Notes: generated by a model not told the origin, from the sequence alone. A stretch of DNA of 53,534 bases from Bacteroidota bacterium (GCA_039821555.1 JBCBNX010000023.1:1-53534), one strand, 5' to 3'. Shown: positions 1 through 8,543, counted from the stretch's first letter. Translations and numbers: made by a program.

Positions 1-45
1 ATGTCGGGCTTGGGAGAGGTAAGAAGTCCCTCAAGCTAGACGGTC

Positions 46-65
46 GGGGTGCCTGCACCCCTTTT
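46..65 (+). terminator. Short GC hairpin followed by T4
   Basis: A 6-bp stem (46-51 with 56-61) and four-base loop are followed by TTTT at 62-65. The T run lies on the plus strand, so it would end a transcript entering from left of the window. It may also mark the 3' boundary of the minus-strand gene that stops at 77. The rest of 1-45 shows nothing I can assign. Confidence 0.35.
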
Positions 66-76
66 GGGATAGGCCC

Positions 77-661
77 TTAGCGCCCCCAGCGCACGCCGAG
101 CGTGAGCGCGAGGGGGCCGAATGCTCGATCCTCGTCGAACGGCAGCGAGGACGACGCGCCCGTTTCGAGCGCCCACGCTGGAACGACCGGTATGAGCAGC
201 CGAGCCCCGAGGTCGAGGGCACTATACGTCGCCGTGCCCTCAAAGGTCTCAGCGGTTGCTTCGCCAACAAACGGCGAGGCCGGAGTCACCTCGCGCCGCG
301 TGCGTTCGTGGTAGCGCGCGACCCCTACGGTGAAGCGGACCGGCAGCAGCATGCGGTCGAACTGGACGCCCAGCCGCGCCCCGACATAGACATGACGGAG
401 GCTCGTGCGCACGCACCCGGCACAGGATGTCGCGGTGGCGTAGCCGGGATACAGCGCCTGCCCCCCGTAGGCACCGATGCTGAACGAAAACGCGTCCTCG
501 GGGCCCAGGCTCAGGAGAGGGAGACCAACCTCAAGGTCGGCGACCCCGCCCGAAGCGCCATAGGAGAAGTGCTGCGCCGAGCCACCGTGGAGGCTCACGT
601 GCTGCGCTGCTAGGGGAGCGGCCCCGAACGGGACGAGGAGGGCGAGGAAGAGGAAACGCAT
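77..661 (-). CDS. Secreted outer-membrane beta-barrel-like protein
   Basis: I do not recognise the family. The 194-residue protein starts with a clear signal peptide (residues 1-19, cleavage near LAA-Q). The rest alternates aromatic and small residues in a way typical of small porin-like barrels (repeats such as SFSIGAYGG and YVGARLGVQF) and ends in RWGR. The ATG at 661 was chosen because it begins the signal peptide (MRFLFLALL); a longer reading to 766 adds only non-coding-like residues. Two cysteines four residues apart (SCAGC, near residue 80) could form a disulfide. It is divergent from typA. The function is unknown; an outer-membrane location is inferred. Confidence 0.6.
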   Translation of the reverse strand: MRFLFLALLVPFGAAPLAAQHVSLHGGSAQHFSYGASGGVADLEVGLPLLSLGPEDAFSFSIGAYGGQALYPGYATATSCAGCVRTSLRHVYVGARLGVQFDRMLLPVRFTVGVARYHERTRREVTPASPFVGEATAETFEGTATYSALDLGARLLIPVVPAWALETGASSSLPFDEDRAFGPLALTLGVRWGR

Positions 662-818
662 GGCATAAGGACAGGCAGATGGTATCGAAGAATAACGCAC
701 CAGCGTTGGCACGGCTATGCGTGTACATCTCCCTCCCCTGCATTCCTCTTCGTCCCAAATCCGCACGCCGCGTGAATCACCCGGCCGCGCGCCTAGTTGT
801 CACCCGCTGTCCCAGGAT

Positions 819-853
819 CCGACTTGGGACCTGTGAACTACGACCCCAGACCC
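819..853 (+). repeat. Degenerate heptad array abutting the typA start
   Basis: Five consecutive 7-base units read CCGACTT, GGGACCT, GTGAACT, ACGACCC, CAGACCC, a consensus of NNGACYY, and the last unit ends one base before the ATG at 854. The match is looser than in the other heptad arrays of this window, so it is the least certain member. Confidence 0.35.
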
Positions 854-2701
854 ATGCAGCACAAGCACCTCCGCAACATCGCCATCGTCGCGCACGTCGA
901 TCACGGCAAGACCACGCTCGTGGACGCGCTCCTGTGGCAGAGCGGCACCTTCCGCGACAACCAGGAGGTCGCCGAGCGGGTCATGGACTCGATGGACCTC
1001 GAACGCGAGAAGGGCATCACGATCATGGCGAAGAACACCGCCGTGACCTATCGTGCTGAGGGGTCGAGCGACGACATCACGATCAACATCGTCGACACGC
1101 CGGGCCACGCCGACTTCGGTGGCGAGGTCGAGCGCACGCTGCGGATGGTCGACGCCGTGATGCTGCTCGTGGACGCCGCCGAGGGGCCGCTGCCGCAGAC
1201 GCGCTTCGTGCTTTCTAAGGCGCTCGCGCTCGGCCTCGATCCCATCGTGGTCATCAACAAGATCGACCGCCAGGACGCCCGTCCTCAGGAGGTGCTCAAC
1301 GAGGTGTTCGACCTCTTCATCGACCTCGACGCGAACGACGAGCAGCTCGAATTCCCGGTCCTCTACGCCGTTGCCAAGGACGGCCAGTGTACGCTCGACC
1401 CCGACGGCGAGCTGACCGACCTCCGCCCCATCTTCGATGCCATCGTGGAGACCGTCCCGCCGCCCGTCGGTGACCCGGACGCCACGCTCCAGGTGCTCGT
1501 CTGCGACGTCAAGCCCGACCCGTACGTCGGCGCGCTTGCCATCGGCCGCGTCGTGCAGGGCACGGCGAAGGTGCGCCAGCCCATCGCCCTCTGTCACCGC
1601 GACGGCACGCAGACGAAGGCGACCATCAGCGCGCTCTACGTCAACGACGGCCTCAGCCGCGTCGAGCGCGACGAAGTCGGGCCGGGCGACATCGTCTACG
1701 TCGCGGGCGCAGGCGGCATCGGCCTCGGTGAGTCGCTCTCGGCCGCCGAGAACCCCGTCCCGCTCAAGCCGCTCCACGTCGACGAGCCCACGCTCTCGAT
1801 GGAGTTCCGCATCAACGACAGCCCGTTCTCTGGGCGCGACGGGAAGTACGTCACCTCCCGCCAACTCCGAGACCGCCTGCTCACCGAGGGCCAGAACAAC
1901 CTCGCCATGCGGATCGAGGAAACCGAGACGCCCGACCGCTTCCTCGTCTTCGGGCGCGGCGAGCTCCAGATGGCGATCCTCATCGAGCAGATGCGCCGCG
2001 AGGGCTACGAGTTCGCTGTCGGCATGCCGCAGGTCATCACCAAAGAAATCGACGGTACCACCCACGAGCCCTACGAGGAGGCGACCATCGACGTGCCCGA
2101 GGAGCACATGGGCGTCGTGATCGAGAAGCTCGGGCGGCGCAAGGGGCAGATGACGAAGATGATCAACCACGGCACGGGCCGCGTCCGCCTCACGTTCGAG
2201 ATCCCCGCGCGCGGCCTCATCGGCTACCGCACGGAGTTCCTCACCGACACCAAAGGCACGGGCCTCTTGACGCACCTCTTCGCGGGCTACCGTCCGTGGG
2301 CCGGGCCGATCAGCCACCGCGCGTCCGGCGCGCTCGTGGCCGACCGCAACGGCAAGGCCACTGGCTACTCGATCATCAACCTGCAGGAGCGTGGCCAGCT
2401 CTTCGTCGGGCCGGGCGACGAGGTTTACAACGGCATGATCATCGGCGAGAACAGCCGCGACCAGGACCTCGAAGCCAACATCACGAAGGAGAAGAAGCTG
2501 ACCAACATGCGCGCGGCGTCGGCGGACAACTTCGAGAAGATCAACCCGCCGCGCCGGATGAGCCTGGAGGAAGCCATCGAGTTCATCCGCGACGACGAGC
2601 TCATCGAGATCACGCCGAAGGTCTACCGCGTCCGCAAGCGTCACCTCGACCCGCACAAGCGCAAGAAGGCGCTCCAAGAGCGCAAGGCGGAGATGGCGTA
2701 G
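854..2701 (+). CDS. typA: TypA/BipA ribosome-binding translational GTPase
   Basis: The 615-residue product has the usual BipA length. The G1 motif AHVDHGKTT is at residues 13-21, the switch II motif DTPGHADFGGEVERTL follows, and NKIDR is the G4 motif. EF-G-like domain III and V segments and the BipA-specific C-terminal domain (ending in lysine-rich KRKKALQERKAEMA) are intact. TypA binds the 70S ribosome and is needed for growth under cold or stress and for 50S assembly. I chose ATG 854 because family members begin just before the (N)IAIVAHVDHGKTT core; a TTG at 797 would add a non-conserved tail. There is no clear Shine-Dalgarno. Confidence 0.96.
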   Translation: MQHKHLRNIAIVAHVDHGKTTLVDALLWQSGTFRDNQEVAERVMDSMDLEREKGITIMAKNTAVTYRAEGSSDDITINIVDTPGHADFGGEVERTLRMVDAVMLLVDAAEGPLPQTRFVLSKALALGLDPIVVINKIDRQDARPQEVLNEVFDLFIDLDANDEQLEFPVLYAVAKDGQCTLDPDGELTDLRPIFDAIVETVPPPVGDPDATLQVLVCDVKPDPYVGALAIGRVVQGTAKVRQPIALCHRDGTQTKATISALYVNDGLSRVERDEVGPGDIVYVAGAGGIGLGESLSAAENPVPLKPLHVDEPTLSMEFRINDSPFSGRDGKYVTSRQLRDRLLTEGQNNLAMRIEETETPDRFLVFGRGELQMAILIEQMRREGYEFAVGMPQVITKEIDGTTHEPYEEATIDVPEEHMGVVIEKLGRRKGQMTKMINHGTGRVRLTFEIPARGLIGYRTEFLTDTKGTGLLTHLFAGYRPWAGPISHRASGALVADRNGKATGYSIINLQERGQLFVGPGDEVYNGMIIGENSRDQDLEANITKEKKLTNMRAASADNFEKINPPRRMSLEEAIEFIRDDELIEITPKVYRVRKRHLDPHKRKKALQERKAEMA

Positions 2702-2727
2702 CACCCCTTGGTCTCGCTTTGCTCGAC

Positions 2728-2755
2728 CTGTCCCCCTCGATTTCGAGGGGGACAG
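2728..2755. terminator. 13-bp perfect hairpin between convergent genes
   Basis: CTGTCCCCCTCGA (2728-2740) and its exact complement (2743-2755) are separated by TT. It sits between the convergent ends of typA (2701) and doc (2781), so it can serve both strands. There is no strong T tract on either side. It may instead be an interspersed palindrome. Confidence 0.55.
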
Positions 2756-2780
2756 ATTGACCGCCGTTCAGGCGTGTCGA

Positions 2781-3185
2781 TCAGGGGGTGAGCGGCGCAC
2801 TGTTTGCTCGGATCCACTCGGCGAGCGCGACCTCGTCCACGCTGCCTGCGGCAACGCCTTCCATGGTCGTGACCGTTTCCAGTTGGTCTGGATTGAGTCC
2901 TCGGCCGTTCAGAAATAGGAATGCTCGCATGGCGAGCAGCGCCGCACGTTTGTTGCCGTCCAGAAACGGGTGGTTGCGCGCGATGCCGACCCCGTAGGCT
3001 GCGGCCAGTGCCGAGAGGTCGGGGGCACCGCCGTACGTGAATAGGTGCTGTGGTCGTGCGAGCGCACTCCCGAGCAGGTTTTCGTCACGCACACCATCCA
3101 GCCCGCCGAATGCCGACAGCGACTCGGCGTGAAGCACCTTGACCTGCGCTGCTGTCAGCCAACGTGGCCCGTCAGGCGGCTTCAT
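2781..3185 (-). CDS. doc: Doc-type (Fic fold) toxin
   Basis: The 134-residue product carries NHPFLDGNKRAALLAM, the Doc version of the Fic motif (H-P-F-x-D-G-N-K-R). The K in place of the second G is typical of Doc, which phosphorylates EF-Tu rather than AMPylating targets. The N-terminal half (LTAAQVKVLHAESL, then RDENLLGSALARPQ) also matches the Doc family. The start overlaps the stop of the upstream AbrB-type antitoxin by four bases, so the two genes should be translationally coupled. Toxicity is inferred from the family. The usual Doc partner is Phd; here it is an AbrB/MazE-like protein. Confidence 0.9.
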   Translation of the reverse strand: MKPPDGPRWLTAAQVKVLHAESLSAFGGLDGVRDENLLGSALARPQHLFTYGGAPDLSALAAAYGVGIARNHPFLDGNKRAALLAMRAFLFLNGRGLNPDQLETVTTMEGVAAGSVDEVALAEWIRANSAPLTP

Positions 3186-3409
3186 TTCGCCAGCGCCTTG
3201 AAGGCTTCGCGGTGCGAGCGCATGAAGGCGCGGGCATCGTCCAGCATGGCCTCCGTGTCGGGGTCATGCGCGCTGAGGAGCACGCCGTCGGGCGTCTCGG
3301 TGATGAAGATCTCGTCGCCCGCTTCGAGGTGGAGGCGGTCGAGCATCGCCTTCGGGATGATGGTGGCGACGGAGCCGCCGAGCTTGCGGAGCTTGGACTT
3401 CTGCGTCAT
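3182..3409 (-). CDS. AbrB/MazE-type antitoxin
   Basis: A 75-residue protein whose N-terminal 45 residues form a swapped-hairpin AbrB DNA-binding domain (KLGGSVATIIPKAMLD, then GDEIFITETPDGVLLS). The C-terminal 30 residues (DTEAMLDDARAFMRSHREAF) are a helical toxin-neutralising tail. It lies directly before the Doc gene with a four-base overlap. The expected role is to neutralise Doc and repress the operon through upstream DNA. Starting at 3409 gives the normal family length. Confidence 0.88.
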   Translation of the reverse strand: MTQKSKLRKLGGSVATIIPKAMLDRLHLEAGDEIFITETPDGVLLSAHDPDTEAMLDDARAFMRSHREAFKALAK

Positions 3410-3451
3410 GGCTGTTGTGGATCGCGGAAGGTTCGTTGACGGATATCGACT

Positions 3452-3470
3452 GTTTAACTTGAGTTATAAC
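3452..3470. promoter_or_regulatory. Candidate toxin-antitoxin operator palindrome
   Basis: GTTTAACT-TG-AGTTATAAC is an imperfect inverted repeat (one inserted A) in an AT-rich island 43 bp before the antitoxin start. On the minus strand it contains TATAAC, a possible -10. Autoregulation by AbrB-type antitoxins is established for the class; use of this site is inferred. Confidence 0.35.
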
Positions 3471-3603
3471 CCAGCTCTTTCCGTTCGGTTCTATGAGCAA
3501 CGGCATGCGTGCGGAAGCTTTTCACCGTGGGATCGTTCTGCGCGGGTGAGCTTCACGTTCCCCCGCGCCAACCAGCCTTAGCCGCAAACGACAACGCGCA
3601 GCG

Positions 3604-4590
3604 ATGGCTTCCACGCACAGCCCTGACCAGGCGCTTCCGCAGCGCTTCGATCTCCGCGACCCGCGCTCGCAGGCGATGGCGGCGAGCCTCGCCGTGGCGG
3701 TGCTCATGCTGGTCGGTAAGCTCGGCGCGTACGCCGCCACGGGCTCCTCGGCCATCCTCGGCGATGCGCTTGAATCGGTCGTCCACCTCCTCGCCACGGG
3801 CGTTGCGACGTTCAGCCTGTGGTACGCCGCGCAGCCGCCGGACGCGAAGCACCCCTACGGCCACGGCAAGATCGCCTACTTCTCGTCAGGCTTCGAGGGG
3901 GCGCTCATCCTCATGGCTGCCCTCGGCATCGTGGCGATGGGCGTCGAGGCGCTCGTGACGGGGCCGGAGCTGGAACGGCTCGGGTTGGGACTCGCGGTGA
4001 CGGCAGCACTCGGGCTCGTCAACCTCGGGCTCGGGCTGTGGCTCGTCCGCACGGGCCGACGCCACAACGCCGTCGTGCTCGTGGCCAACGGGCAGCACGT
4101 GCTCACCGACATGTGGACGAGCCTCGGCGTGCTCGTCGGCGTGGGCCTCGTCTGGCTGACCGGCGTGACGTGGATCGACCCCGTCGTGGCGATCCTTCTG
4201 GGGCTGAACATCGGCTGGACGGCATTCGCGCTGCTCCGCGAGGCCTACCAGGGGCTGATGGAGAGCGCCGATCCCGCCGAGACGGCCGAGTTGCGCGCCG
4301 TGCTCGACCGCGCCGAGGCTGAGAGCCACATCCTCGGCTACCACTTCCTCCGCTATCGCCGCGTCAACGACCACGTCTACGTGCAAGTACACCTGCTCTT
4401 CCCCGGCGACCTCCCCATCGAGGACGCGCACGCGCACGCGACGCAAGTCGAGGAGAGCATCCGCACGGTCTTCCCAAAGGACCACGTGGAGGTGACCACG
4501 CACCTCGAACCCGACACCCACGAGCACCCCGACGACGGTGTGCACGACCGGCTGGGCGACGCGCTGGCAGGAGATAGGACCTTGGGATAA
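3604..4590 (+). CDS. Cation diffusion facilitator (CDF) family metal transporter
   Basis: A 328-residue inner-membrane protein with six predicted spans. The TM2 site reads GDALESVVH (D54, E57, H61) and TM5 has QHVLTD (H165, D169), which form the metal site A of CDF proteins. HPYGHGK at 83-89 is the conserved loop after TM2. The C-terminal 100 residues form the ferredoxin-like cytoplasmic domain (HVYVQVHLLFPGDL) and end in a His/Asp-rich stretch (EPDTHEHPDDGVHD) that may bind metal. CDF proteins export divalent cations (Zn, Mn, Fe) by proton antiport; the metal cannot be named from sequence. It is followed at short distance by the ADP-ribosylglycohydrolase gene, possibly cotranscribed. Confidence 0.92.
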   Translation: MASTHSPDQALPQRFDLRDPRSQAMAASLAVAVLMLVGKLGAYAATGSSAILGDALESVVHLLATGVATFSLWYAAQPPDAKHPYGHGKIAYFSSGFEGALILMAALGIVAMGVEALVTGPELERLGLGLAVTAALGLVNLGLGLWLVRTGRRHNAVVLVANGQHVLTDMWTSLGVLVGVGLVWLTGVTWIDPVVAILLGLNIGWTAFALLREAYQGLMESADPAETAELRAVLDRAEAESHILGYHFLRYRRVNDHVYVQVHLLFPGDLPIEDAHAHATQVEESIRTVFPKDHVEVTTHLEPDTHEHPDDGVHDRLGDALAGDRTLG

Positions 4591-4609
4591 GAAGCAGAAA
4601 GGAACCAGT

Positions 4610-5551
4610 ATGACGACACAAAGCCGCTATCGGGGCTGTCTGCTCGGGCTCGCGGCCGGCGACGCGCTGGGCACGACGCTGGAGTTCACCCCGCCGAGCC
4701 AGGTGGTGCCGATCACTGACATGGTCGGCGGCGGACCGTTCGGGCTGGAGCCGGGGCAGTGGACCGACGACACGTCGATGGCGCTCTGCCTCGCCACGAG
4801 CCTCGTCGAACAGGGCTTCGACCCTGCCGACCAGATGGAGCGCTACGTTCGGTGGAAGCGCGAGGGCTATTGGAGCAGCACCGGACGCTGCTTCGACATC
4901 GGCAACACCGTGACGCGGGCGCTCTCGCACTTCTCGCGCACGGGTGACCCGTTTGCGGGATCGACCGATCCGTGGTCGGCAGGCAACGGCTCGCTGATGC
5001 GCCTCGCGCCCGTGCCGATGTTCTTCGCGCCGCGCTTCGAAGACGCGGTCTCGCACAGCGCCGAGATGTCGCGGACGACGCACGGGGCTACGGAGGCCGT
5101 CGATGCCTGCCGCTACTATGCCGCCCTGCTCGTCGCCGCACTCGGCGGCGCGAGCAAAGCTGACTTCCTCGCCACGCCCTTCGAGCCGACGCCTGGCTTC
5201 TGGGACGACGCGCCGCTTGCGCCGAAGGTAGCGGCCGTCGCGGCCGGGTCGTTCCTCGAAAAGGAGCCGCCTGCGATTCGCGGCACCGGTTATGTCGTCG
5301 AGGCGATGGAGGCCGCGCTGTGGGCGTTTGCCACCACGGACACGTTCGAGGCGGGTGCGCTCCGCGCCGTCAACCTCGGCGACGACGCCGACACAACGGG
5401 CGCGATCTACGGCCAACTCGCCGGGGCGCACTACGGCGAGGCCGCGATCCCCGCCGCCTGGCGCGACCGCCTCGCCTACTGCACCGACCTCGAGTTGCTC
5501 GCCGAGGCGCTCTACGAGCACAGCGACCACGCGCAGATAGACGCCGCCTAG
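4610..5551 (+). CDS. ADP-ribosylglycohydrolase family protein (DraG-like)
   Basis: The 313-residue protein has all the Mg-binding signatures of the family: GLAAGDALG near residue 15, WTDDTSMAL near residue 47, NGSLMRLAPVP in the middle, and GDDADTTGAIYGQLAGAHYG near the C-terminus. These enzymes remove ADP-ribose from proteins or small molecules; DraG acts on arginine of nitrogenase reductase, but many homologues have other substrates. The start at 4610 has an AAGGA sequence 7-12 bases upstream, one of the few Shine-Dalgarno-like sites in this window. It lies 19 bp after the CDF gene. No ADP-ribosyltransferase is encoded nearby, so the substrate is unknown. Confidence 0.92.
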   Translation: MTTQSRYRGCLLGLAAGDALGTTLEFTPPSQVVPITDMVGGGPFGLEPGQWTDDTSMALCLATSLVEQGFDPADQMERYVRWKREGYWSSTGRCFDIGNTVTRALSHFSRTGDPFAGSTDPWSAGNGSLMRLAPVPMFFAPRFEDAVSHSAEMSRTTHGATEAVDACRYYAALLVAALGGASKADFLATPFEPTPGFWDDAPLAPKVAAVAAGSFLEKEPPAIRGTGYVVEAMEAALWAFATTDTFEAGALRAVNLGDDADTTGAIYGQLAGAHYGEAAIPAAWRDRLAYCTDLELLAEALYEHSDHAQIDAA

Positions 5552-5578
5552 CTGGATTACACCCGCTGCCGTCCACGA

Positions 5579-6943
5579 CTACTCGATCCAGATCGTCTTT
5601 TCGTTGACGAACGCTCGGATGCCCTGGCGCGCGAGTTCGCGGCCGTAGCCGCTGTCGCCGATGCCGCCGAAGGGGAGGTTGGGGTGACTCCGGCTCATCT
5701 GGTTCACGAACGCGCCGCCTGCGTGCATTCGTCGGGCGACGGCCTCGCCCTTGGCGCGGTCCTCGGTGAAGACGGCGCTCGACAGCCCGAAGCGCGTCGC
5801 GTTGGCGAGCCGCACCGCGTCGTCCACGTCCTCAGCGACGCTGAGCGCCGCGACGGGACCAAACAGCTCTTCCTCGAACGGCACCATGCCCTCGGTGACG
5901 CCCGCGAGCACGGTCGGCGGGTAGAAGAAGCCGGACCGGTCGGGCACGGTGCCGCCGGTGAGCCGCGTCGCGCCCTTGGCGACAGCGCGCTCGACTTGGT
6001 CGTGGAGCCCATCGCGGAGGTCTTCGCGCGCCATCGGGCCGACATCGGTGGCAGCATCCATCGGGTCGCCGAGGGTGAGCGCCTCGACGCGTTCGACGAA
6101 GCGCTCGGTGAAGGCGTCGGCGATGGGGCGTTCGAGGATGAACCGCTTCGCCGCGATGCAGCTCTGGCCGTTGTTCTGCATCCGCGCGGTGACGGCGAGG
6201 TCGAGCGCGCGGTCGAGGTCGGCATCCCCGAGGACAATGAACGGGTCGGAGCCGCCGAGTTCGAGCACCGTAGGCTTGAGCGCCTGCCCGGCCTGGCTCG
6301 CCACGGCGCGGCCCGCGCGCTCGCTGCCGGTGAGCGTGACGGCCCGCACGCGCCGGTCTTCGATCACGCCACGCACGGCGTCTACCTCAAGGGGCAGGTT
6401 ATGGAAGACGCCCTCCGCAAAGCCTGCCTCTAGGAACAGCGCTTCGATGGCCTCGGCGCAGCCCTGCACGTTCTCGGCGTGCTTGAGGAGCCCGACGTTG
6501 CCTGCCATCACTGCGGGCGCGGCGAAGCGGAAGACCTGCCAGTAGGGGTAGTTCCACGGCATCACGGCGAGCACCGGCCCGAGTGGCTCGTACGCGACGA
6601 ACGCGCGGTGGGCCCCATCGATAGGGCGCGGTTCGTCGGCGAGGAAGGCCGCGGCGTGGTCGGCGTAGTAGCGGCACACCCAGGCGCACTTCTTGGCTTC
6701 AGCTTCGGCCTGCCCGACGGGCTTCCCCATCTCGCGCGTCATCGTCTCGGCGTGGCGATGAACGCTCGCCTCCAGCGCATCGGCAACACGGCGAAGCTTC
6801 ATGGCACGGTCCGCGAGCGGGGTCGTGCGATGGTGCTCGGAGGCCCGCGCAGCCCGAGCAAGGCGCGCGTCGAGCGCGTCCGGCGTGAGCGCGTCGTAGG
6901 TGCGCAGGGTCTCCCCCGTGTTCGGATCGATGGAACGAAGCAT
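5579..6943 (-). CDS. NAD(P)-dependent succinate-semialdehyde dehydrogenase family
   Basis: A 454-residue aldehyde dehydrogenase. The general base is E228 in LELGGSDPF, the nucleophile is C262 in NNGQSCIAAKR, and the oxyanion Asn is in PWNYPYWQ (129-136). The C-terminal FGGIGDSGYGRELA and the length are typical of the succinate-semialdehyde dehydrogenase (GabD/Sad) group, which oxidises succinic semialdehyde to succinate. The substrate is by family only; other short-chain aldehydes are possible. I chose ATG 6943 (MLRSIDPNTGE), the usual family start. It converges with the ADP-ribosylglycohydrolase gene, 27 bp apart. Confidence 0.9.
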   Translation of the reverse strand: MLRSIDPNTGETLRTYDALTPDALDARLARAARASEHHRTTPLADRAMKLRRVADALEASVHRHAETMTREMGKPVGQAEAEAKKCAWVCRYYADHAAAFLADEPRPIDGAHRAFVAYEPLGPVLAVMPWNYPYWQVFRFAAPAVMAGNVGLLKHAENVQGCAEAIEALFLEAGFAEGVFHNLPLEVDAVRGVIEDRRVRAVTLTGSERAGRAVASQAGQALKPTVLELGGSDPFIVLGDADLDRALDLAVTARMQNNGQSCIAAKRFILERPIADAFTERFVERVEALTLGDPMDAATDVGPMAREDLRDGLHDQVERAVAKGATRLTGGTVPDRSGFFYPPTVLAGVTEGMVPFEEELFGPVAALSVAEDVDDAVRLANATRFGLSSAVFTEDRAKGEAVARRMHAGGAFVNQMSRSHPNLPFGGIGDSGYGRELARQGIRAFVNEKTIWIE

Positions 6944-7023
6944 GATAAGAGGCGAGGAGAAAAAGAACCGGTGAGGTGGGACCGCTCGGAACCACGGCCA
7001 CACTGAGCTACGCCCCAAACGCA

Positions 7024-7057
7024 CCCGCGCGGCCTCCGGGTTCGGAAGCCACGCGGG
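7024..7057 (-). terminator. Imperfect GC-rich hairpin between two minus-strand genes
   Basis: CCCGCG pairs with CGCGGG, with further GGC/GCC and TCC/GGA pairs around a six-base loop. It lies just after the lipoprotein gene that stops at 7088. No T tract follows, so this is only a possible terminator. Confidence 0.3.
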
Positions 7058-7087
7058 CACGTGCAGAGCTGAGGCGTGTCGGCGCTC

Positions 7088-7942
7088 CTACATCAGTTCG
7101 CCGCTCATCGGGTTGGCCTCGAAGCGCTCGCCGCCGATTTCGATCACGAGCGTGTCGTCGCCGAAGGTGACCGTGAAGGTGCGGTCCACGGCGATCGTGT
7201 CGCCGTCGATGGCGGTGAAGGTGGCCTGGTAGCGCCCAGAGATCGTGCCTGAGGCGGCGTCGCGCCAGTCCTGCCGCGACGTGGTTGGGCCGGTGACATC
7301 GGTGAAGGTGAGCTCGATGCGGTGGTCGAGCGATCGGGTGCCCGCCTCCGTGGTCGACACGTCGAGGGCGGCGCGGGTCAGCGAGCCGTTGACGGTCACC
7401 ACGTCCGTGTTCAGGCCCGTGACGGTGAGGTCGCCGCCGATGTCGGTGAGCGTGTGGCTGAAGCGGGGCCGGGTCCGCGTGCCGCTCCCGCTCACGATCT
7501 CGAAGGTCGCGGCGTCGGCGTTGCTCGGGAAGAACACGGGGCTGCCGTCGCGGAGGAACTGGAGGGTCTGCGCGCGGCTGTAGCCCGCCGCATAGAGGCC
7601 GTTCTGGCTCTCCCAGGTGCAGTCGACGGCGCGGTCGTAGCGGACGGCCTCCTCGTCGAAGTCGAGGCTGAACGTGCAGCCGTTGTCAGCGGAGGCGTTA
7701 GCCGTGGTCACGTCGTCGCCGTCGATGCCGGCGCTGAAGGAGGTCGCGAACGAGGCGGCCTCGTCGAGCGCGCCGCCGCTGTCGAGCGCGACGGCGTTGG
7801 CGATGGAGGCGGCAGCCTCAGCCGTAGTCACGGGATCGGCGACGGGGTCAGTCGTGTCGTCCGTGGCGGCGTCGCAGCCGACGAAGGCGAGGAGAGCGAG
7901 GAGGCCGAGGAGGCCGAGGAGGCGTGGGTAGCGTGCAGTCAT
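7088..7942 (-). CDS. Hypothetical lipoprotein
   Basis: A 284-residue protein with a lipoprotein signal: LLALLAFVGC puts the lipidated cysteine at residue 23. The mature part starts with an Asp/Thr-rich linker (DAATDDTTDPVADPV) and then a beta-rich domain with DNGCTF and VDCTW, which may form a disulfide. I do not recognise the family. The start at 7942 begins the signal peptide. The signal peptide is encoded by a 9-base repeat (GAGGAGGCC on the plus strand, 7898-7922) giving LLGLLGLLALL, so slippage could change its length without shifting frame. Confidence 0.65.
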   Translation of the reverse strand: MTARYPRLLGLLGLLALLAFVGCDAATDDTTDPVADPVTTAEAAASIANAVALDSGGALDEAASFATSFSAGIDGDDVTTANASADNGCTFSLDFDEEAVRYDRAVDCTWESQNGLYAAGYSRAQTLQFLRDGSPVFFPSNADAATFEIVSGSGTRTRPRFSHTLTDIGGDLTVTGLNTDVVTVNGSLTRAALDVSTTEAGTRSLDHRIELTFTDVTGPTTSRQDWRDAASGTISGRYQATFTAIDGDTIAVDRTFTVTFGDDTLVIEIGGERFEANPMSGELM

Positions 7943-8123
7943 GGGTCGATGGGGTTGGAGTGCGAGCGCTGGGGAGCGACGTGCCCCCCGCGGCGTTTCG
8001 GGTGACGCTCCCAGTATCGCCTGGCGCCGCCTGCGATTTATCGCAACCCTGTCACGATTCGCTGGCAGATCCCTCGCAATCCAACGGCCTCCGCGTATGA
8101 AGGCGCGGCGCGTAAACGCGGTG

Positions 8124-8543
8124 TTACCGCCCCCGCAGCCGCCGGGCGAGGCGGGCCGCGTCCTCCGCCCGAGCCGCGTCCTCCGCTGTGCGGTCGTTGC
8201 CGAGCGGGGCGTCGTCATCCAGCAGAGAGTCATCCAGCAGAGAGTCATCCAGCAGCGCCGGATCGAGACGGGTGGCGGCGCGCTCCGCCTGCTCCGGCGC
8301 CGGGTCCGGCTTCAGGAGGTCGTACGTCTCCGTCGTGACGATCGCTTCGAGGTTGCGCACGCGCTCGGTGAGGCGGGCCCGCTCGCCCTCGGCCTCGTCG
8401 AGCGCTGCTGTGAGGTCCGCCATGGCCTGTTCCAGCGCCTTCGGGTCGATGGTGCCGCCGGTCTTCTTCTTGTGATCGAGGTAGATCACGAACGCGGCGA
8501 ACAGGATGCCAGCGAGGGCGAGGAGAAAAACGAAGGGAGGCAT
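8124..8543 (-). CDS. PspB-like single-span membrane protein
   Basis: 139 residues: one membrane span (3-21), a charged segment (DHKKKTGG), and a coiled coil (36-68) with the pattern RARLTERVRNLEAIVTTETYDL. That pattern resembles the conserved PspB element (R-x-x-x-L-E-x-I-L-x-x-E). The C-terminus is different: three tandem LLDD(S/D) units at 97-111, encoded by 15-base repeats, and then an Ala/Arg/Asp-rich tail. PspB takes part in envelope-stress signalling with PspA and PspC, but neither gene is nearby, so the role is uncertain. Confidence 0.55.
   Translation of the reverse strand: MPPFVFLLALAGILFAAFVIYLDHKKKTGGTIDPKALEQAMADLTAALDEAEGERARLTERVRNLEAIVTTETYDLLKPDPAPEQAERAATRLDPALLDDSLLDDSLLDDDAPLGNDRTAEDAARAEDAARLARRLRGR
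8217..8262. repeat. 15-base tandem repeat inside the PspB-like gene
   Basis: Three copies of a CATCCAGCAGAGAGT-like unit (the third diverges) encode LLDDS/LLDDS/LLDDD on the minus strand. The unit is a multiple of three, so copy-number change would not alter the frame. Confidence 0.75.

Noticed and set aside
800..2704. 634-codon open frame antisense to typA
   Set aside because: High GC makes stops rare in antisense frames; composition and protein sequence (Arg/Asp/Val-rich, no domains) mirror typA codons.
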